A DNA stretch of 64,000 nucleotides from the NCBI GenBank assembly GCA_965243335.1, contig OZ251545.1, positions 3,782,001 to 3,846,000 on the forward strand, in the 5' to 3' direction. This stretch comes from JAJDXW01 sp965243335 (lineage in GTDB: Bacteria > Pseudomonadota > Gammaproteobacteria > HK1). The notes beneath the pieces are model-generated. The model did not search any database. It saw nothing but the letters and a program-made list of their open reading frames with translations, and was not told the DNA's origin. Positions within the stretch are counted from its first letter, which is position 1, and each line of letters begins with the position of its first letter. Shown piece after piece: positions 52,901 through 61,006 of this stretch. The translations under genes and the position numbers were made by a program.

Positions 52901-53067
52901 ACGACCTTCCTGGATTCCCAGTGCCCGCGCTCGTTGGTGGGATTGGCGTCCAGAAGCGTCGTGGGTAGATCGCAGCCAACGATGTTCAACACGCGGGCCA
53001 GCGCCGAGGTGCCGCTCCGATGCATTCCGGTGACGAGGACCGCTATCTTCTTCGATTGCCTGATCAC
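49906..53067 (-). CDS. Sulfotransferase / tandem-repeat linker / glycosyltransferase multidomain protein
   Basis: 1053 residues from a GTG start. Residues about 1-285 form a PAPS-dependent sulfotransferase-like domain (P-loop VTGMHRSGTSALARVL, FVLKDPRICRLLPFW, SPIRNPLDVAASL). Residues about 294-447 are 11 copies of a 14-residue charged helical unit. GSTSWRITAPLRCLKRSARL, a motif common in glycosyltransferase linkers, follows. About 510-770 resembles a group 1/CgeB-like glycosyltransferase (VPRIWECLSLGTPVVSES). About 800-1053 resembles LPS glycosyltransferase family 25 (SMPETYERRYAV, RLVVAEDDVSLPEGF). GC is low over the glycosyltransferase half. It likely builds and sulfates a surface polysaccharide; domain limits are estimates. 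Confidence 0.78.
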   Translation of the reverse strand: MIRQSKKIAVLVTGMHRSGTSALARVLNIVGCDLPTTLLDANPTNERGHWESRKVVLLNDEILASAGSSWRDWRFFNRQWYASPIADGFRRRAQETLEGEFGDSPLFVLKDPRICRLLPFWIEVVKAHGAEPFVVSPIRNPLDVAASLETRDGIDPSVGHLLWLRHVLDAENDTRGMKRVWMRYDALLSEPHAVVDAIGDALGVSWPKSTSVGAQIDLDEFITPNLRHHWSSDTRLLGDPKLSHWIKTSFDILNRWVHGDANGKDVEELDQIRSAFDAALPAFSRAFASSDRAVAERDERIEGLDRAVAERDGRIEGLDRAVAERDGRIEGLDRAVAERDGRIEGLDRAVAERDGRIEGLDRAVAERDGRIEGLDRAVAERDGRIEGLDRAVAERDGRIEGLDRAVAERDGRIEGLDRAVAERDGRIEGLDRAVAERDGRIEGLDRAVVDRDRQIGELYGSTSWRITAPLRCLKRSARLVLTRTRAGLSQVGRTIYRRTPLPLSVKIGIKNTIFKLAPVPFKHTLAYQNWKKIEYNIVSVEKKQKHISWGILTTPHTLFIAKLIERRLREHGWNVHLMTELSDEFSCDFYVAICPQIFKRLPPYERLISFQMEQSVSSRWFNERYLDILRNSHAVLEYAIHNLPFLKDKGLSFPHVTYLPIGGEHLYDDGSPPYVKTCDVLFYGDNLSSPRRQRMLSVLKRKFRIRVENNTFGSAIEELIRSARVVVNIHYYHDALLEVPRIWECLSLGTPVVSESTKDQSDYPELEGVVKFFEQDSIPSMLLAVEKALENPISELAIRKAVDISGRRFAFMFDRFLMSMNFLPCSYADEIDLLIPKHADKIILSMPETYERRYAVLSEPRLERWTLFDGIRRQPSWIGCGLSYRVLARHAMYHDMDRLVVAEDDVSLPEGFSERFEIVSRFLDQRTDQWTMFCGLISDLHKDTKVLSVDDVEGMTFVTIDKMTSTVFNIYSRRSLQMLASWNPEISDPHLNTIDRFIENHKQLRIVVTIPFLVRQNDNLDSILWGFENTTYSKMIMESESKLRKLVETSTPR
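51725..52186. repeat. Tandem repeat: 11 copies of a 42-bp unit
   Basis: Eleven consecutive 42-base units, each encoding DRAVAERDGRIEGL on the reverse strand (one unit has E for G), nearly identical in bases. A degenerate twelfth unit encoding DRAVVDRDRQIGEL lies on the 3' side of the gene. Whole-codon units keep the frame, so copy-number change would alter linker length only. Confidence 0.95.
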
Positions 53068-53209
53068 TCAAAATTCCTCGTGCTTGCACGCCCGCGTCCT
53101 ACAGTTTGTTCTACAAGAATGAGACAAACAATTCGGGACAGCCGGCTCGCGTCCGCCGGTACACGCGCCACCAGCACATCATCCCTACTCCGGGGAGCGA
53201 ACCTCGGAA

Positions 53210-55294
53210 TCACGGGGAACCCTGGCTCAGGAAATCAACGATGGCGTGGGCTTCCGCCTCGGTGACGCCCGAGGCCGGCATCGTTGTGCCCTGAGCAAGC
53301 GAGACCGGGCTGACGAGGAATTTCACCAGATTATCTCGCGTCCAGACGATATCCAACGACCGCATGGCTGATGAAAAATTGAAATAGCCACGGACCTCGC
53401 CGGCCCTTCGTCCGATCACATCGGTCAAATGAGGACCGATATCGTGCTCCCCGTTGTTCAGACGGTGACAACTACCACAGTGAAGATCGAATAGCTGGCT
53501 TCCCGGTCCCGATGATTCCATTGTATTACGTTGCGTCACGCCCGTGGATTCAGAACTTTGCCCGCCATCAGCCACCGCCGTATCGCCCGTATCGAACCTG
53601 CAGTGCACCGCATAAACGCTGCGATCTCGTTGAGACTCCATATCTCTGCAATAGTCGTTTGAGCGGTTCAGAAACAGAACAGAGGCGCTATCGGCAAGCA
53701 AGGCGATACGGCCATCGGACATATATACTATATCGCGTATTCTTTCTCCGATTCGGATTTTCTCGACATATTTTACGTCTTGACCATCACGACGGACTCG
53801 GAAGAGTGCGCGACCTGGTTCCTCCGCCATGGAAGTGATCAGTAAATCGTCCCTCCATAATGGAAATAATTTTCCATCGTTCACCGCGATACTCGCAATG
53901 CCGATTGAAGGGACGAAGGCGAAAACGGGACTCACAAAGCCATCGTGCGAACCTATCCGCTCGCCTTCAATCCAGTCAGGGGCGGGGATCCTTCCTCCAT
54001 ACTCAATTCCATAGGTAACTCGAGGCCATCCATAATTACCGCCGGTTTTCAGTAGATTCAGTTCGTCACCGCCTTGGGGTCCATGTTCTACTGACCACAG
54101 ATTACCGTCCTCATCTCGTGCAAGCCCTTGCGGATTGCGATGACCGACAGTCAGTATTTCTGCTTTTCCTGTTTCAATTTCAATAGAAACAAGTTTCCCC
54201 ATATCCGAAGAAAGATCGTCGGACAGGATGAATCGATCACCCTTGCTCCACCCATCCTGTCCGTGATCACCGATAATGACTAATAGGTGGTTCTGTCCAT
54301 CCGGTAATATTTTTCCCCCTGCGTGATGTGGATCAAATCGCGATGTAAAACATGGTTTTGCGTCGAATATTGTTCTCCAGGATCCGAGGCTTAAATCTTG
54401 TCGCGGATCCATTTTCCTTTGGATTGTATTTTGCGAAAGTCTGAATGAAACACACTCTCCATCATAATAGTGATGAGTGACAAACAAATCGAATTGATCT
54501 GCCGATCGATCCTGTACGAGGATATCTGCGACTCTCAGCCGACGGAATGTGGGTATTTCACGATCGTCACGATTTTTCCATAATTCAAAATTCATTGGAA
54601 CTGTTCCACTGAGATATTCTACGGCTCCTTCCGAGGTAATCACAGCAAGTCTTCCTGTGGGTGTTGCAAGCAATAAATCATCACCCATATTTTCAATGGC
54701 ACCTCCTCGACTCCTGAACTCCTCGATCTGAATTTTTTCCACCTCCAGAGCATACAGATGAGTATGTATTTTACGAAAGACAACGTATTTTCCTTCCCAG
54801 ACTGGCCCTGCATCCTCCGGAGCGTATTGTCCAACAGAAATAGAGGATATTTTAAAATCGGGCAACGGAATGGGACCTATCAAACATTTTCCAGAAAACA
54901 TGATTCCTCTGTCATAAAAGCTGAAATCAAGATTCTCGAACCCATACTCTTTCCGATCTTCCGAGAGTTCATCCTTGTCCACGGGAATAATATGCACAAA
55001 AAATTTATCTATTTCTATGTCTTTAATGCTGCATGAATCTTTGATCCAAACTAAGTCACCATCTATTAGATATACATCGAAAGTGGATCTGATAATCGGC
55101 TTGTGGGTTATAACTGAATCATGGATCAGGTGAAACCCTTTCTGTAAATCAGATATAGATTGAGCTATTGTGATCTGAATCAAAAATATCTGCACCAAAA
55201 GGACCACCAGAATCCCAAGCATACATGAAGGACGATACCATCTCCTGCAGTCTGTTCTCGTTCCGGCAGAAAGCGTGCCCCTCGACACCGCCAT
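53210..55294 (-). CDS. PQQ-dependent sugar dehydrogenase-like protein fused to cytochrome c
   Basis: Exported or anchored 694-residue protein. A hydrophobic segment (CMLGILVVLLVQIFLIQITI) follows a short N-tail. The propeller domain has the soluble-aldose-dehydrogenase motif VGHRNPQGLARDEDGNLWSV, EHGPQGGDELNLLKTGGNYG, WPRVTYGIEYGGRIP. The last 90 residues are a c-type cytochrome with heme site CGSCH (about residue 607) and likely axial Met in GTTMPASGV. Such fusions pass electrons from sugar oxidation to the respiratory chain. Low GC. The start at 55292-55294 is preferred; ATG 55222 is possible. The frame further upstream is a shadow of the neighbouring ATPase gene. Confidence 0.82.
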   Translation of the reverse strand: MAVSRGTLSAGTRTDCRRWYRPSCMLGILVVLLVQIFLIQITIAQSISDLQKGFHLIHDSVITHKPIIRSTFDVYLIDGDLVWIKDSCSIKDIEIDKFFVHIIPVDKDELSEDRKEYGFENLDFSFYDRGIMFSGKCLIGPIPLPDFKISSISVGQYAPEDAGPVWEGKYVVFRKIHTHLYALEVEKIQIEEFRSRGGAIENMGDDLLLATPTGRLAVITSEGAVEYLSGTVPMNFELWKNRDDREIPTFRRLRVADILVQDRSADQFDLFVTHHYYDGECVSFRLSQNTIQRKMDPRQDLSLGSWRTIFDAKPCFTSRFDPHHAGGKILPDGQNHLLVIIGDHGQDGWSKGDRFILSDDLSSDMGKLVSIEIETGKAEILTVGHRNPQGLARDEDGNLWSVEHGPQGGDELNLLKTGGNYGWPRVTYGIEYGGRIPAPDWIEGERIGSHDGFVSPVFAFVPSIGIASIAVNDGKLFPLWRDDLLITSMAEEPGRALFRVRRDGQDVKYVEKIRIGERIRDIVYMSDGRIALLADSASVLFLNRSNDYCRDMESQRDRSVYAVHCRFDTGDTAVADGGQSSESTGVTQRNTMESSGPGSQLFDLHCGSCHRLNNGEHDIGPHLTDVIGRRAGEVRGYFNFSSAMRSLDIVWTRDNLVKFLVSPVSLAQGTTMPASGVTEAEAHAIVDFLSQGSP

Positions 55295-55332
55295 GAGCAC
55301 GGCAACCTTGGGCCGGGTTCCGGCGTTGCCAT

Positions 55333-56091
55333 TCACCGGCCCGCCTCCCCGTACTCCCGCAGCACCTCCCCGATCGGCCCGAACGCCCGCACCCGCCCGG
55401 CCTCGAGCAGCATTCCCGTGGCGCAAGTGCGTTCGAGCAGGGCGGGGTTGTGGGAGGCGAGCACCAGGATGCCGGCCCGGGCCACGAACCCTTCCAGCCG
55501 CCGTTCGGCCTTCTCCACGAAGGCCGCATCGCCGACCCCGATCCATTCGTCCATCAGCAGGATCTCGGGCTCGATGCAGGTGCATACCGCGAAGGCGAGC
55601 CGCAGCATCATGCCGGCCGAGTAGGTGTGCACCGGCATCGCCAGGTAGTCGCCCAGCTCGGTGAACGCCGCGATCTCCTCCGTGCGTTCCCGGACCTCCG
55701 CCGGAGCGAGCCCGAGGAACATCCCCCGCATCGTGATGTTCTCGTATCCCGTGGCGCCGGGGTCGATGCCGAGCGATATGTCGAACAGCGAGGCCACCCG
55801 CCCCCGGCGCCACACCCGCCCCCGCGTCGGCTGGTAGACGCCCGCGAGCACCCGCAGCAGGGTCGTCTTCCCCGCGCCGTTGGCGCCGACCAGCCCCACC
55901 CGGTCACCGCGCGCAAGCGCAAGGTCCACGCCCTCGAGCGCACGCACCGACAGGCGGTTGCCGGCGTTCCGCCCGATGCGTCCGCCCGTGCTCTTGCGCA
56001 GCAGGTCGTTCTTCAGGGAGCGGGAGTCCGCGCTGTACACCGGGAAGTCGACGTCGACGCCGGCGAGGCGGAGGCTGATGCGGTCACTCAT
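55333..56091 (-). CDS. wzt: Polysaccharide ABC exporter ATPase (Wzt/KpsT-like)
   Basis: 252-residue ATPase: Walker A LVGANGAGKTTLLRVLAG, signature YSAGMMLRLAFAV, Walker B ILLMDEWIGVGDAAFVE (the IGVGD form typical of polysaccharide and teichoic-acid exporters) and switch ASHNPALLE. It lacks the extra C-terminal glycan-binding domain of O9a-type Wzt. Its start overlaps the permease stop by 4 bases. Confidence 0.93.
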   Translation of the reverse strand: MSDRISLRLAGVDVDFPVYSADSRSLKNDLLRKSTGGRIGRNAGNRLSVRALEGVDLALARGDRVGLVGANGAGKTTLLRVLAGVYQPTRGRVWRRGRVASLFDISLGIDPGATGYENITMRGMFLGLAPAEVRERTEEIAAFTELGDYLAMPVHTYSAGMMLRLAFAVCTCIEPEILLMDEWIGVGDAAFVEKAERRLEGFVARAGILVLASHNPALLERTCATGMLLEAGRVRAFGPIGEVLREYGEAGR

Positions 56092-57008
56092 ACCCAGTAG
56101 GCGATCCGCCAGCGGTAGCGGCGGTACATGAAGAGGGTCACGAGCCAGCCGCCGAGGGTGATCCCCGCCACGGCGAGCCAGGAGACGAGCCCCGGCGCCT
56201 GCCCGAGCAGCGGGGCCCGCACCAGCTCCAGGAGATGGAAGAACGGGTTGAGGTGCAGTATGAACGCACGGTCGGGCAGCAGCTCGGGCTTCCAGATGAT
56301 CGGGGTCAGGAAGAACGCGACCTGCACGATGCTGGCCGCGATCTGGGGAACGTCCCGGAAGCGGGCCGAGACCAAGCCGAGCAGCAGCCCCACCCACACG
56401 CCGTTCAGGCAGAGGAGCGCGAGGCCCGGGAGGGCCAGGAGCCCGGCCCAGCCCGGCTGGATCGAGAAGATCACGGCGGCGGCGGCGTAGATGACCACGT
56501 TGTGCGCGAAGACGATGGAGTTGCGCCACACCACGCGGTACACGTGGACCGACAGGGGCAGGTTCACCTGCTTGATGATGCCCTCGGCGCCGATGAACGC
56601 GTCGCAGCCCTCGGTGATCAGGCCGGAGATCAGCCCCCACAGGATCAGGCCGGCGGCGACGAACGGAAGGTAGTCCGAGACGTCGAGCTTGAACAGCCCG
56701 GCGTACAGCAGGCCCAGCCCCCCCACCAGCGCTCCCATGCTGATGGTGAGCCAGAACGGGCCGAGGGTGGAGCGGCGGTAGCGCTGGCGGATGTCCTGCC
56801 AGCCGAGCATCCCCCACAGACGGAAGGCGCGGGCCCCCTCGGCTACGTCCCGGAGGGCAAGGACGGTCTGCGAGGGAGGCCGCGGCGGGAACGATGCGGG
56901 AGCGAGCTCCGGGGCGTCTTCCCGGGGGGGGTCCGCCGCGCCGTCGCTGGCCTCGGCCGGATGGGCGTCCGTCTCGGCGGGTAACGTCTGCAACGCCTCC
57001 TCCTTCAC
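56088..57008 (-). CDS. wzm: Polysaccharide ABC exporter permease (Wzm/KpsM-like, ABC-2)
   Basis: 306-residue inner-membrane protein: N-terminal cytoplasmic tail of about 65 residues, then GMLGWQDIRQRYRRSTLGPF (the ABC-2 signature before the first helix) and six hydrophobic segments, ending LFMYRRYRWRIAYWV. Start GTG 57006-57008. A decayed copy of its 5' part lies inverted at 44664-44897. It exports a lipid-linked glycan with Wzt. Confidence 0.92.
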   Translation of the reverse strand: MKEEALQTLPAETDAHPAEASDGAADPPREDAPELAPASFPPRPPSQTVLALRDVAEGARAFRLWGMLGWQDIRQRYRRSTLGPFWLTISMGALVGGLGLLYAGLFKLDVSDYLPFVAAGLILWGLISGLITEGCDAFIGAEGIIKQVNLPLSVHVYRVVWRNSIVFAHNVVIYAAAAVIFSIQPGWAGLLALPGLALLCLNGVWVGLLLGLVSARFRDVPQIAASIVQVAFFLTPIIWKPELLPDRAFILHLNPFFHLLELVRAPLLGQAPGLVSWLAVAGITLGGWLVTLFMYRRYRWRIAYWV

Positions 57009-57840
57009 CGCCGCACGGGAGCGCCGCCGCGGGACCGGAACATCGCGGGCATCCCGTTACGCGCACGCCGGAAGTACGGGCTCGCTCCGCGCCGTATGCC
57101 ACGATGGCGGTCATCCTGCCGCCCACAACCATCTACCGAGCCCACGCGCCTCCGAACCACATGGCCGCGCATGTTAGCACCAGCGGTCACCCGAACCAAC
57201 CCCCCCAACACCCCCCCAACTTGGCAGCCGAGGCATGTGCGCTGTGGGGTTTTTCGCGCTGGCGCACCGCTCGCCCCCCTGGGTACGCCGGCGTCTCGCC
57301 GGCATTCGCGTCCCCGAGCGCTCCACCCCCGGGCCGGCGAGACGCCGGCGTACCCAGGAGCGTCCCCAGCCACGCGGGACATGATGAACCTCGAACGCTA
57401 CGGCGAGCAGGGGGCCGACCGGGGACCGGTGTACGGGCTCGTGCGCCGGACGCTGGCGCGGCTGGACTACGGGCGGCGCTTCGGCGGGCGGCGGGCGGCG
57501 GGGCGGCAGGTAGGCGGGCGGCAAACGCTCAGCCGCGCTTCGCGTCGAGGAGCGCTTCAAGCTCCGGGACCCGCGCCTCCGAGGCCCGGCGCGCAGGCCC
57601 TCTCACCCCAAGCGGGCACTACAGGATCGCCCTGCCACCGCCACGCTTCGCGTTGCAGCCCCCACGGTTGACAGCCCGGGCCGCGCGTGGATAATCCGAA
57701 CCCGGCCGGCAGGACCTCGGAGCTCTGGTCCCCCGCGCGCTTGGCGCGCGACCGGCCGCGTTTTTCCGCATCGGGCGGCGCCCGGCCGGGGCCGGCCCCG
57801 GCGGTCAGGTGCAGGTATCCGGTATCCCCAGAGGCCCGTC
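57009..57840. other. Gene-poor region before the DUF3800 gene
   Basis: About 830 bases. It holds sequence similar to the region before the wzm relic (to about 57100), a GGCATGTGCGCTGTGGGG motif (57227-57244) shared with other repeat copies, palindromic repeat copy 4, and after it degenerate fragments such as a forward MMNLERYGEQGADRGPVYGL with no recognisable family. No intact gene is supported. Confidence 0.5.
57278..57358. repeat. Palindromic dispersed repeat, copy 4 (GTACGCCGGCG subtype)
   Basis: Arms CCTGGGTACGCCGGCGTCTC and mirror around a 30-base core. Same arm subtype as copy 3 (29404-29486), with T for C in the middle of both arms, a compensated change that keeps the stem paired. Confidence 0.85.
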
Positions 57841-58872
57841 ATGTATCTCCTCTACCTCGACGAATCGGGAACCCACCCCTCGTCGGCCCGCGTGGTGGTC
57901 GGCGGGGTCGCGGTGTTCGAGCGAGCCGCCTACTGGCTGAAGCGCGACCTCTCGGAGACGGTGGCCCGCTACTTCCCCTACGAGCAGCAGCACGTCCCCA
58001 TCCACGCCCCGCGCCTCCGGACGAAGGGCCCGCGCGGCCTCCCCGACGCCTACGCCGCCGTCGACGCCGGGGAACGCCGCCGCCTCCTCGACGCGTGCTA
58101 CTCCACCCTCCTCGTGTCCCGGCACCCGGTCCTCTTCGCGACCGTCGTGGACAAGGACGCGATAGCGACCGGCGACGCCTACCGGGTCGCGTTCGAGGAC
58201 GTCGTGAGCCGGTTCGACCTCATGCTCGCCCGCTTCCACGCCGCCAACCGCACCCAGCGCGGGGTGGTCATCATGTCGGAGTCGAGCACCCTGCGGCGCG
58301 CGGAGCGGGCGGCCGGGCCGTCCATCTCGGAAGGCGCCCAGTGGGGCCGCACCCGGAACCTGTCCGAGGTCCCCCTCTTCGTCTCCAAGTCGCGCACCCG
58401 GCTGCTCCAGGCGGCGGGGCTCGTGACCAACGAGGTCTGGGGGCGCTATGAGAAGGGGGTCTCCCGGCACTTCGACGAGATGCTGCCCAAGTTCGACCGC
58501 GAGGGGACTCGGCTCCACGGCCTGACCCACCGCACCGGCGGGGTGGAGGCGTGCTGGTGCCCCGCCTGCTTCTCCTACCGCGCCTCGAGCGCCGGCTACT
58601 ACGAAGGCGGCCGCGGCGAGGGGCCCCCGCCCCCCCGGCGGTACGACGGCCCCCGCGGGCCGGGCGAGGGCGGCGCGGGGGGGCCGGGCGGGCGCCACCG
58701 CGACGCTCCCCCGCCGCCCGAGAGCGAGCGCCGCTACGGCGACCCCATGCGCCAGCCGTCCCATGCCGGCCCCGGAGCGTATCCCGGGATGGATCCTGAC
58801 CCGGGCCCGGGCCCGGACTCGGACCGCCAGCCGGAGTCCAACGAGAACCGCGCCGCCCCCTGGGATACCTGA
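57841..58872 (+). CDS. DUF3800 domain-containing protein with long disordered tail
   Basis: 343 residues. It starts with the family motif MYLLYLDESGTHPSS (acidic pair of an RNase H-like fold) and has VDKDAIATGDAYRVAFEDVV and HFDEMLPKFDREGTRLHGLT. DUF3800 proteins often sit in defence or mobile regions; their reaction is unproven. Residues about 255-343 are Gly/Pro/Arg-rich and disordered, unusual for the family. It is followed 12 bases later by the GcvR-like gene. Confidence 0.85.
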   Translation: MYLLYLDESGTHPSSARVVVGGVAVFERAAYWLKRDLSETVARYFPYEQQHVPIHAPRLRTKGPRGLPDAYAAVDAGERRRLLDACYSTLLVSRHPVLFATVVDKDAIATGDAYRVAFEDVVSRFDLMLARFHAANRTQRGVVIMSESSTLRRAERAAGPSISEGAQWGRTRNLSEVPLFVSKSRTRLLQAAGLVTNEVWGRYEKGVSRHFDEMLPKFDREGTRLHGLTHRTGGVEACWCPACFSYRASSAGYYEGGRGEGPPPPRRYDGPRGPGEGGAGGPGGRHRDAPPPPESERRYGDPMRQPSHAGPGAYPGMDPDPGPGPDSDRQPESNENRAAPWDT

Positions 58873-58884
58873 TCGCCCGCATCC

Positions 58885-59424
58885 ATGAAGGGCCCCATCG
58901 AATCACAGCTCGTCGTCTCGGCCCTCGGCGCCGACCGGCCCACCCTCGTGCGCGGCCTCGCGGCCGCGTTCCGCGACTGCGGCTGCTCGATCAAGGACAG
59001 CCGGATGGCGGTCCTCGGGAGCGAGTTCGCGATGGTGCTGCTCCTCGCCGGGCAGTGGAACGCGATCGCGAAGGCGGAGAGCATGCTCCCGAAGCTGGAG
59101 TCCGAGTTCGAGATCGGCTTGCAGTCGCGCCGCACCGGGCCGCGCCCGGACTCCGCGGGGCTGATCCCGTACACCGTGGAGGTCATCGCGCTCGACCAGC
59201 CCGGCATCGTGCATGACGTGACGGACTTCTTCGCGCGGCGCGAGATCAACGTCGAGGACCTCATCTCGGTCAGCTACACCGCCCCCCACACGGGAGCGGC
59301 GATGTTCTCGCTGCACATGACGGTGGGGATCCCCGCAGACTCCGCCATCGCGGCCGTCCGGGGGGAGTTCATGGACTTCTGCGACGAGCTCAACCTGGAC
59401 GCGATGCTGACCCCGGTCCGCTAG
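58885..59424 (+). CDS. gcvR: Glycine cleavage system transcriptional repressor GcvR-like (two ACT domains)
   Basis: 179-residue regulator with two ACT domains: VVSALGADRPTLVRGLAAAF and YTVEVIALDQPGIVHDVTDF, the second followed by RREINVEDLISVSY. In E. coli GcvR binds glycine and GcvA. No gcvTHP gene is near, so the target here is inferred from family only. Confidence 0.85.
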   Translation: MKGPIESQLVVSALGADRPTLVRGLAAAFRDCGCSIKDSRMAVLGSEFAMVLLLAGQWNAIAKAESMLPKLESEFEIGLQSRRTGPRPDSAGLIPYTVEVIALDQPGIVHDVTDFFARREINVEDLISVSYTAPHTGAAMFSLHMTVGIPADSAIAAVRGEFMDFCDELNLDAMLTPVR

Positions 59425-59548
59425 GCCCCCTGGGGCCGCCCCGAACCGCTACCGCTTCCCCATTCGCCTCCCCTGACCGGCAGCCGGCGAGCCGGCCGGT
59501 CGCATCCGGTCTACAATGCCGGCGTGGCCGAAGCGCATGGAGACGAGG

Positions 59549-60697
59549 ATGGCGGCGCCCCACGAGAAGACGATCGACCGGTGGAGGGGCTTGGAGGCGG
59601 AGCCGGCGCCGAAGGCCGGCCGGCGGCCCGCCGCGCCGCGCCCGGAGGGGCCGGCGATCTCCGAGCTCGAATTCGTCGGCTGCGCCGCGGTTCCCATGAC
59701 TTGGCGGGAGTTCCGCCGCTACGAGGGGCGGCTCGAGGTCTGGGACGCCGAGACCGAGACCGCGTGGATGGTGCGCGAGCCCACCAGCCCGACCCACGAG
59801 AGCCCCTCGCACGGCCTGACGGGCCTCGTCGAGCGCATCGGCGCGGTGCGCGGCGCCCCCATCAAGTGCTTCGGCGCGATGGACCTGCTGATGCGCGACG
59901 AACGCGGCGTGCCGCGGCGCATCATGCAGGCGGACCAGACCGTGTATCTCTACCCGGCGCGGGCGGAGCTGGTGGGGTCGAGCGCGATGGTGGTGGGGAA
60001 GCACAACTACCCGGACGTGGTGCTCGAAGTCGACCACACCACGGACGTTCGCCGGGGCAAGCTCAAGCTGTACGAGGCGTGGGGCTTTCCCGAGGTGTGG
60101 GTGGAAGTGCCCGACCAGACCGCGCCGAGCCGTCCGCGGGGTCGGCGGCCGGGGCTGACGATCCACCTGCTGGAAGGGGGCGCGTACCGGGAGTCGCCGG
60201 TGAGCCTTGTGTTTCCCGACTGGCGGGCGACGGCCATCCACGAGGCGCTGGGCGAGATCGAGCCCTCGGGGTGGACGCACGCGACGCTGAAGCGTCTGGG
60301 CCGCACCCTGGGCGCGCGCGACGGAACCGGGCCGGACGACGACCCCCTGCTCCGCGACCTGCGCGGCGAGAGCCGGGAGGAAGGTCGGACAGAGGGCCAC
60401 GCCGCGGGCTTGGAGGAGGGCCACGCCGCAGGCCGGCAGGAGGGCTGGGAGAAGGGCCATGCCGCGGGCGTTGTGGAAGGCCGTGCCGCAGGCCTGACGG
60501 AGGGCATCGAGAAAGGCCGTGTCACAGGCATGGCGGAGACGGTCCGCCAGATCCTGGCGGCGCGCGGCATCGAGGTCTCCGCAGGATTTCCCGCCGACGC
60601 GCCCGGTTTCGCCGAATCGCCGAAAGACGAGGCGGTCTCCGCGGCCCTCGCCTGCGGCAGCGAACGGGACTTCCTCGCGCGCCTCCGCAAGCCCTGA
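59549..60697 (+). CDS. Uma2 family endonuclease with repeat-rich C-terminus
   Basis: 382-residue DUF820/Uma2 protein with a PD-(D/E)xK-type core: MTWREFRRYEGRLEVWDAET, then VVLEVDHTTDVRRGKLKLYE and AWGFPEVWVEVPDQ. The C-terminal tract repeats GHAAG about every 8-12 residues (EGHAAGLEEGHAAGRQEGWE), much like the EQG tracts in the Rpn genes. The start at 59549 is fixed by comparison with the second copy (MVAPRERM at 62571). Biological role unknown. Confidence 0.85.
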   Translation: MAAPHEKTIDRWRGLEAEPAPKAGRRPAAPRPEGPAISELEFVGCAAVPMTWREFRRYEGRLEVWDAETETAWMVREPTSPTHESPSHGLTGLVERIGAVRGAPIKCFGAMDLLMRDERGVPRRIMQADQTVYLYPARAELVGSSAMVVGKHNYPDVVLEVDHTTDVRRGKLKLYEAWGFPEVWVEVPDQTAPSRPRGRRPGLTIHLLEGGAYRESPVSLVFPDWRATAIHEALGEIEPSGWTHATLKRLGRTLGARDGTGPDDDPLLRDLRGESREEGRTEGHAAGLEEGHAAGRQEGWEKGHAAGVVEGRAAGLTEGIEKGRVTGMAETVRQILAARGIEVSAGFPADAPGFAESPKDEAVSAALACGSERDFLARLRKP

Positions 60698-60837
60698 TCC
60701 CCCTCCGCCGCGCCGGAAGCTCCCCTCGACCCCTGTTCTCCCCTCTCCAGACCTTGCGAACAGCGCCCGGTCCCTGGGGACCGGACCGGGTTCGGGCGGG
60801 TCGGAGGGGCCTCCGGGGGGGAGAAATGTGTCGTTTT

Positions 60838-60896
60838 TGCAACATCGTCATTTTTTCGCACAAAGTGTTGCATGTCGCCCAAGACGGTGCTAGGGT
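60838..60896 (+). promoter_or_regulatory. Porin promoter with inverted repeat
   Basis: -35 TTGCAT (60868-60873), a 17-base spacer and -10 TAGGGT (60891-60896), some 110 bases before the porin start. TGCAACA (60838-60844) and TGTTGCA (60866-60872) form an inverted repeat overlapping the -35, a plausible operator. The whole stretch is AT-rich. The rest of the 310-base gap shows no gene. Confidence 0.55.
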
Positions 60897-61006
60897 GCGC
60901 CCCGCTCCTTCCGACAAAGGGGCGTTGCGCAACGCCTCCTGGCCCGAGCCGCCGAGCGCGGGGAAGCCGGGAGGGCTGACGAATCACCCGAAGAAGGGAA
61001 CACATC

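Noticed and set aside
55295..55813. N-terminal extension of the PQQ dehydrogenase frame
   Set aside because: This part is antisense-like, low-complexity sequence overlapping the Wzt gene on the same strand in another frame; the protein starts sensibly at 55294.
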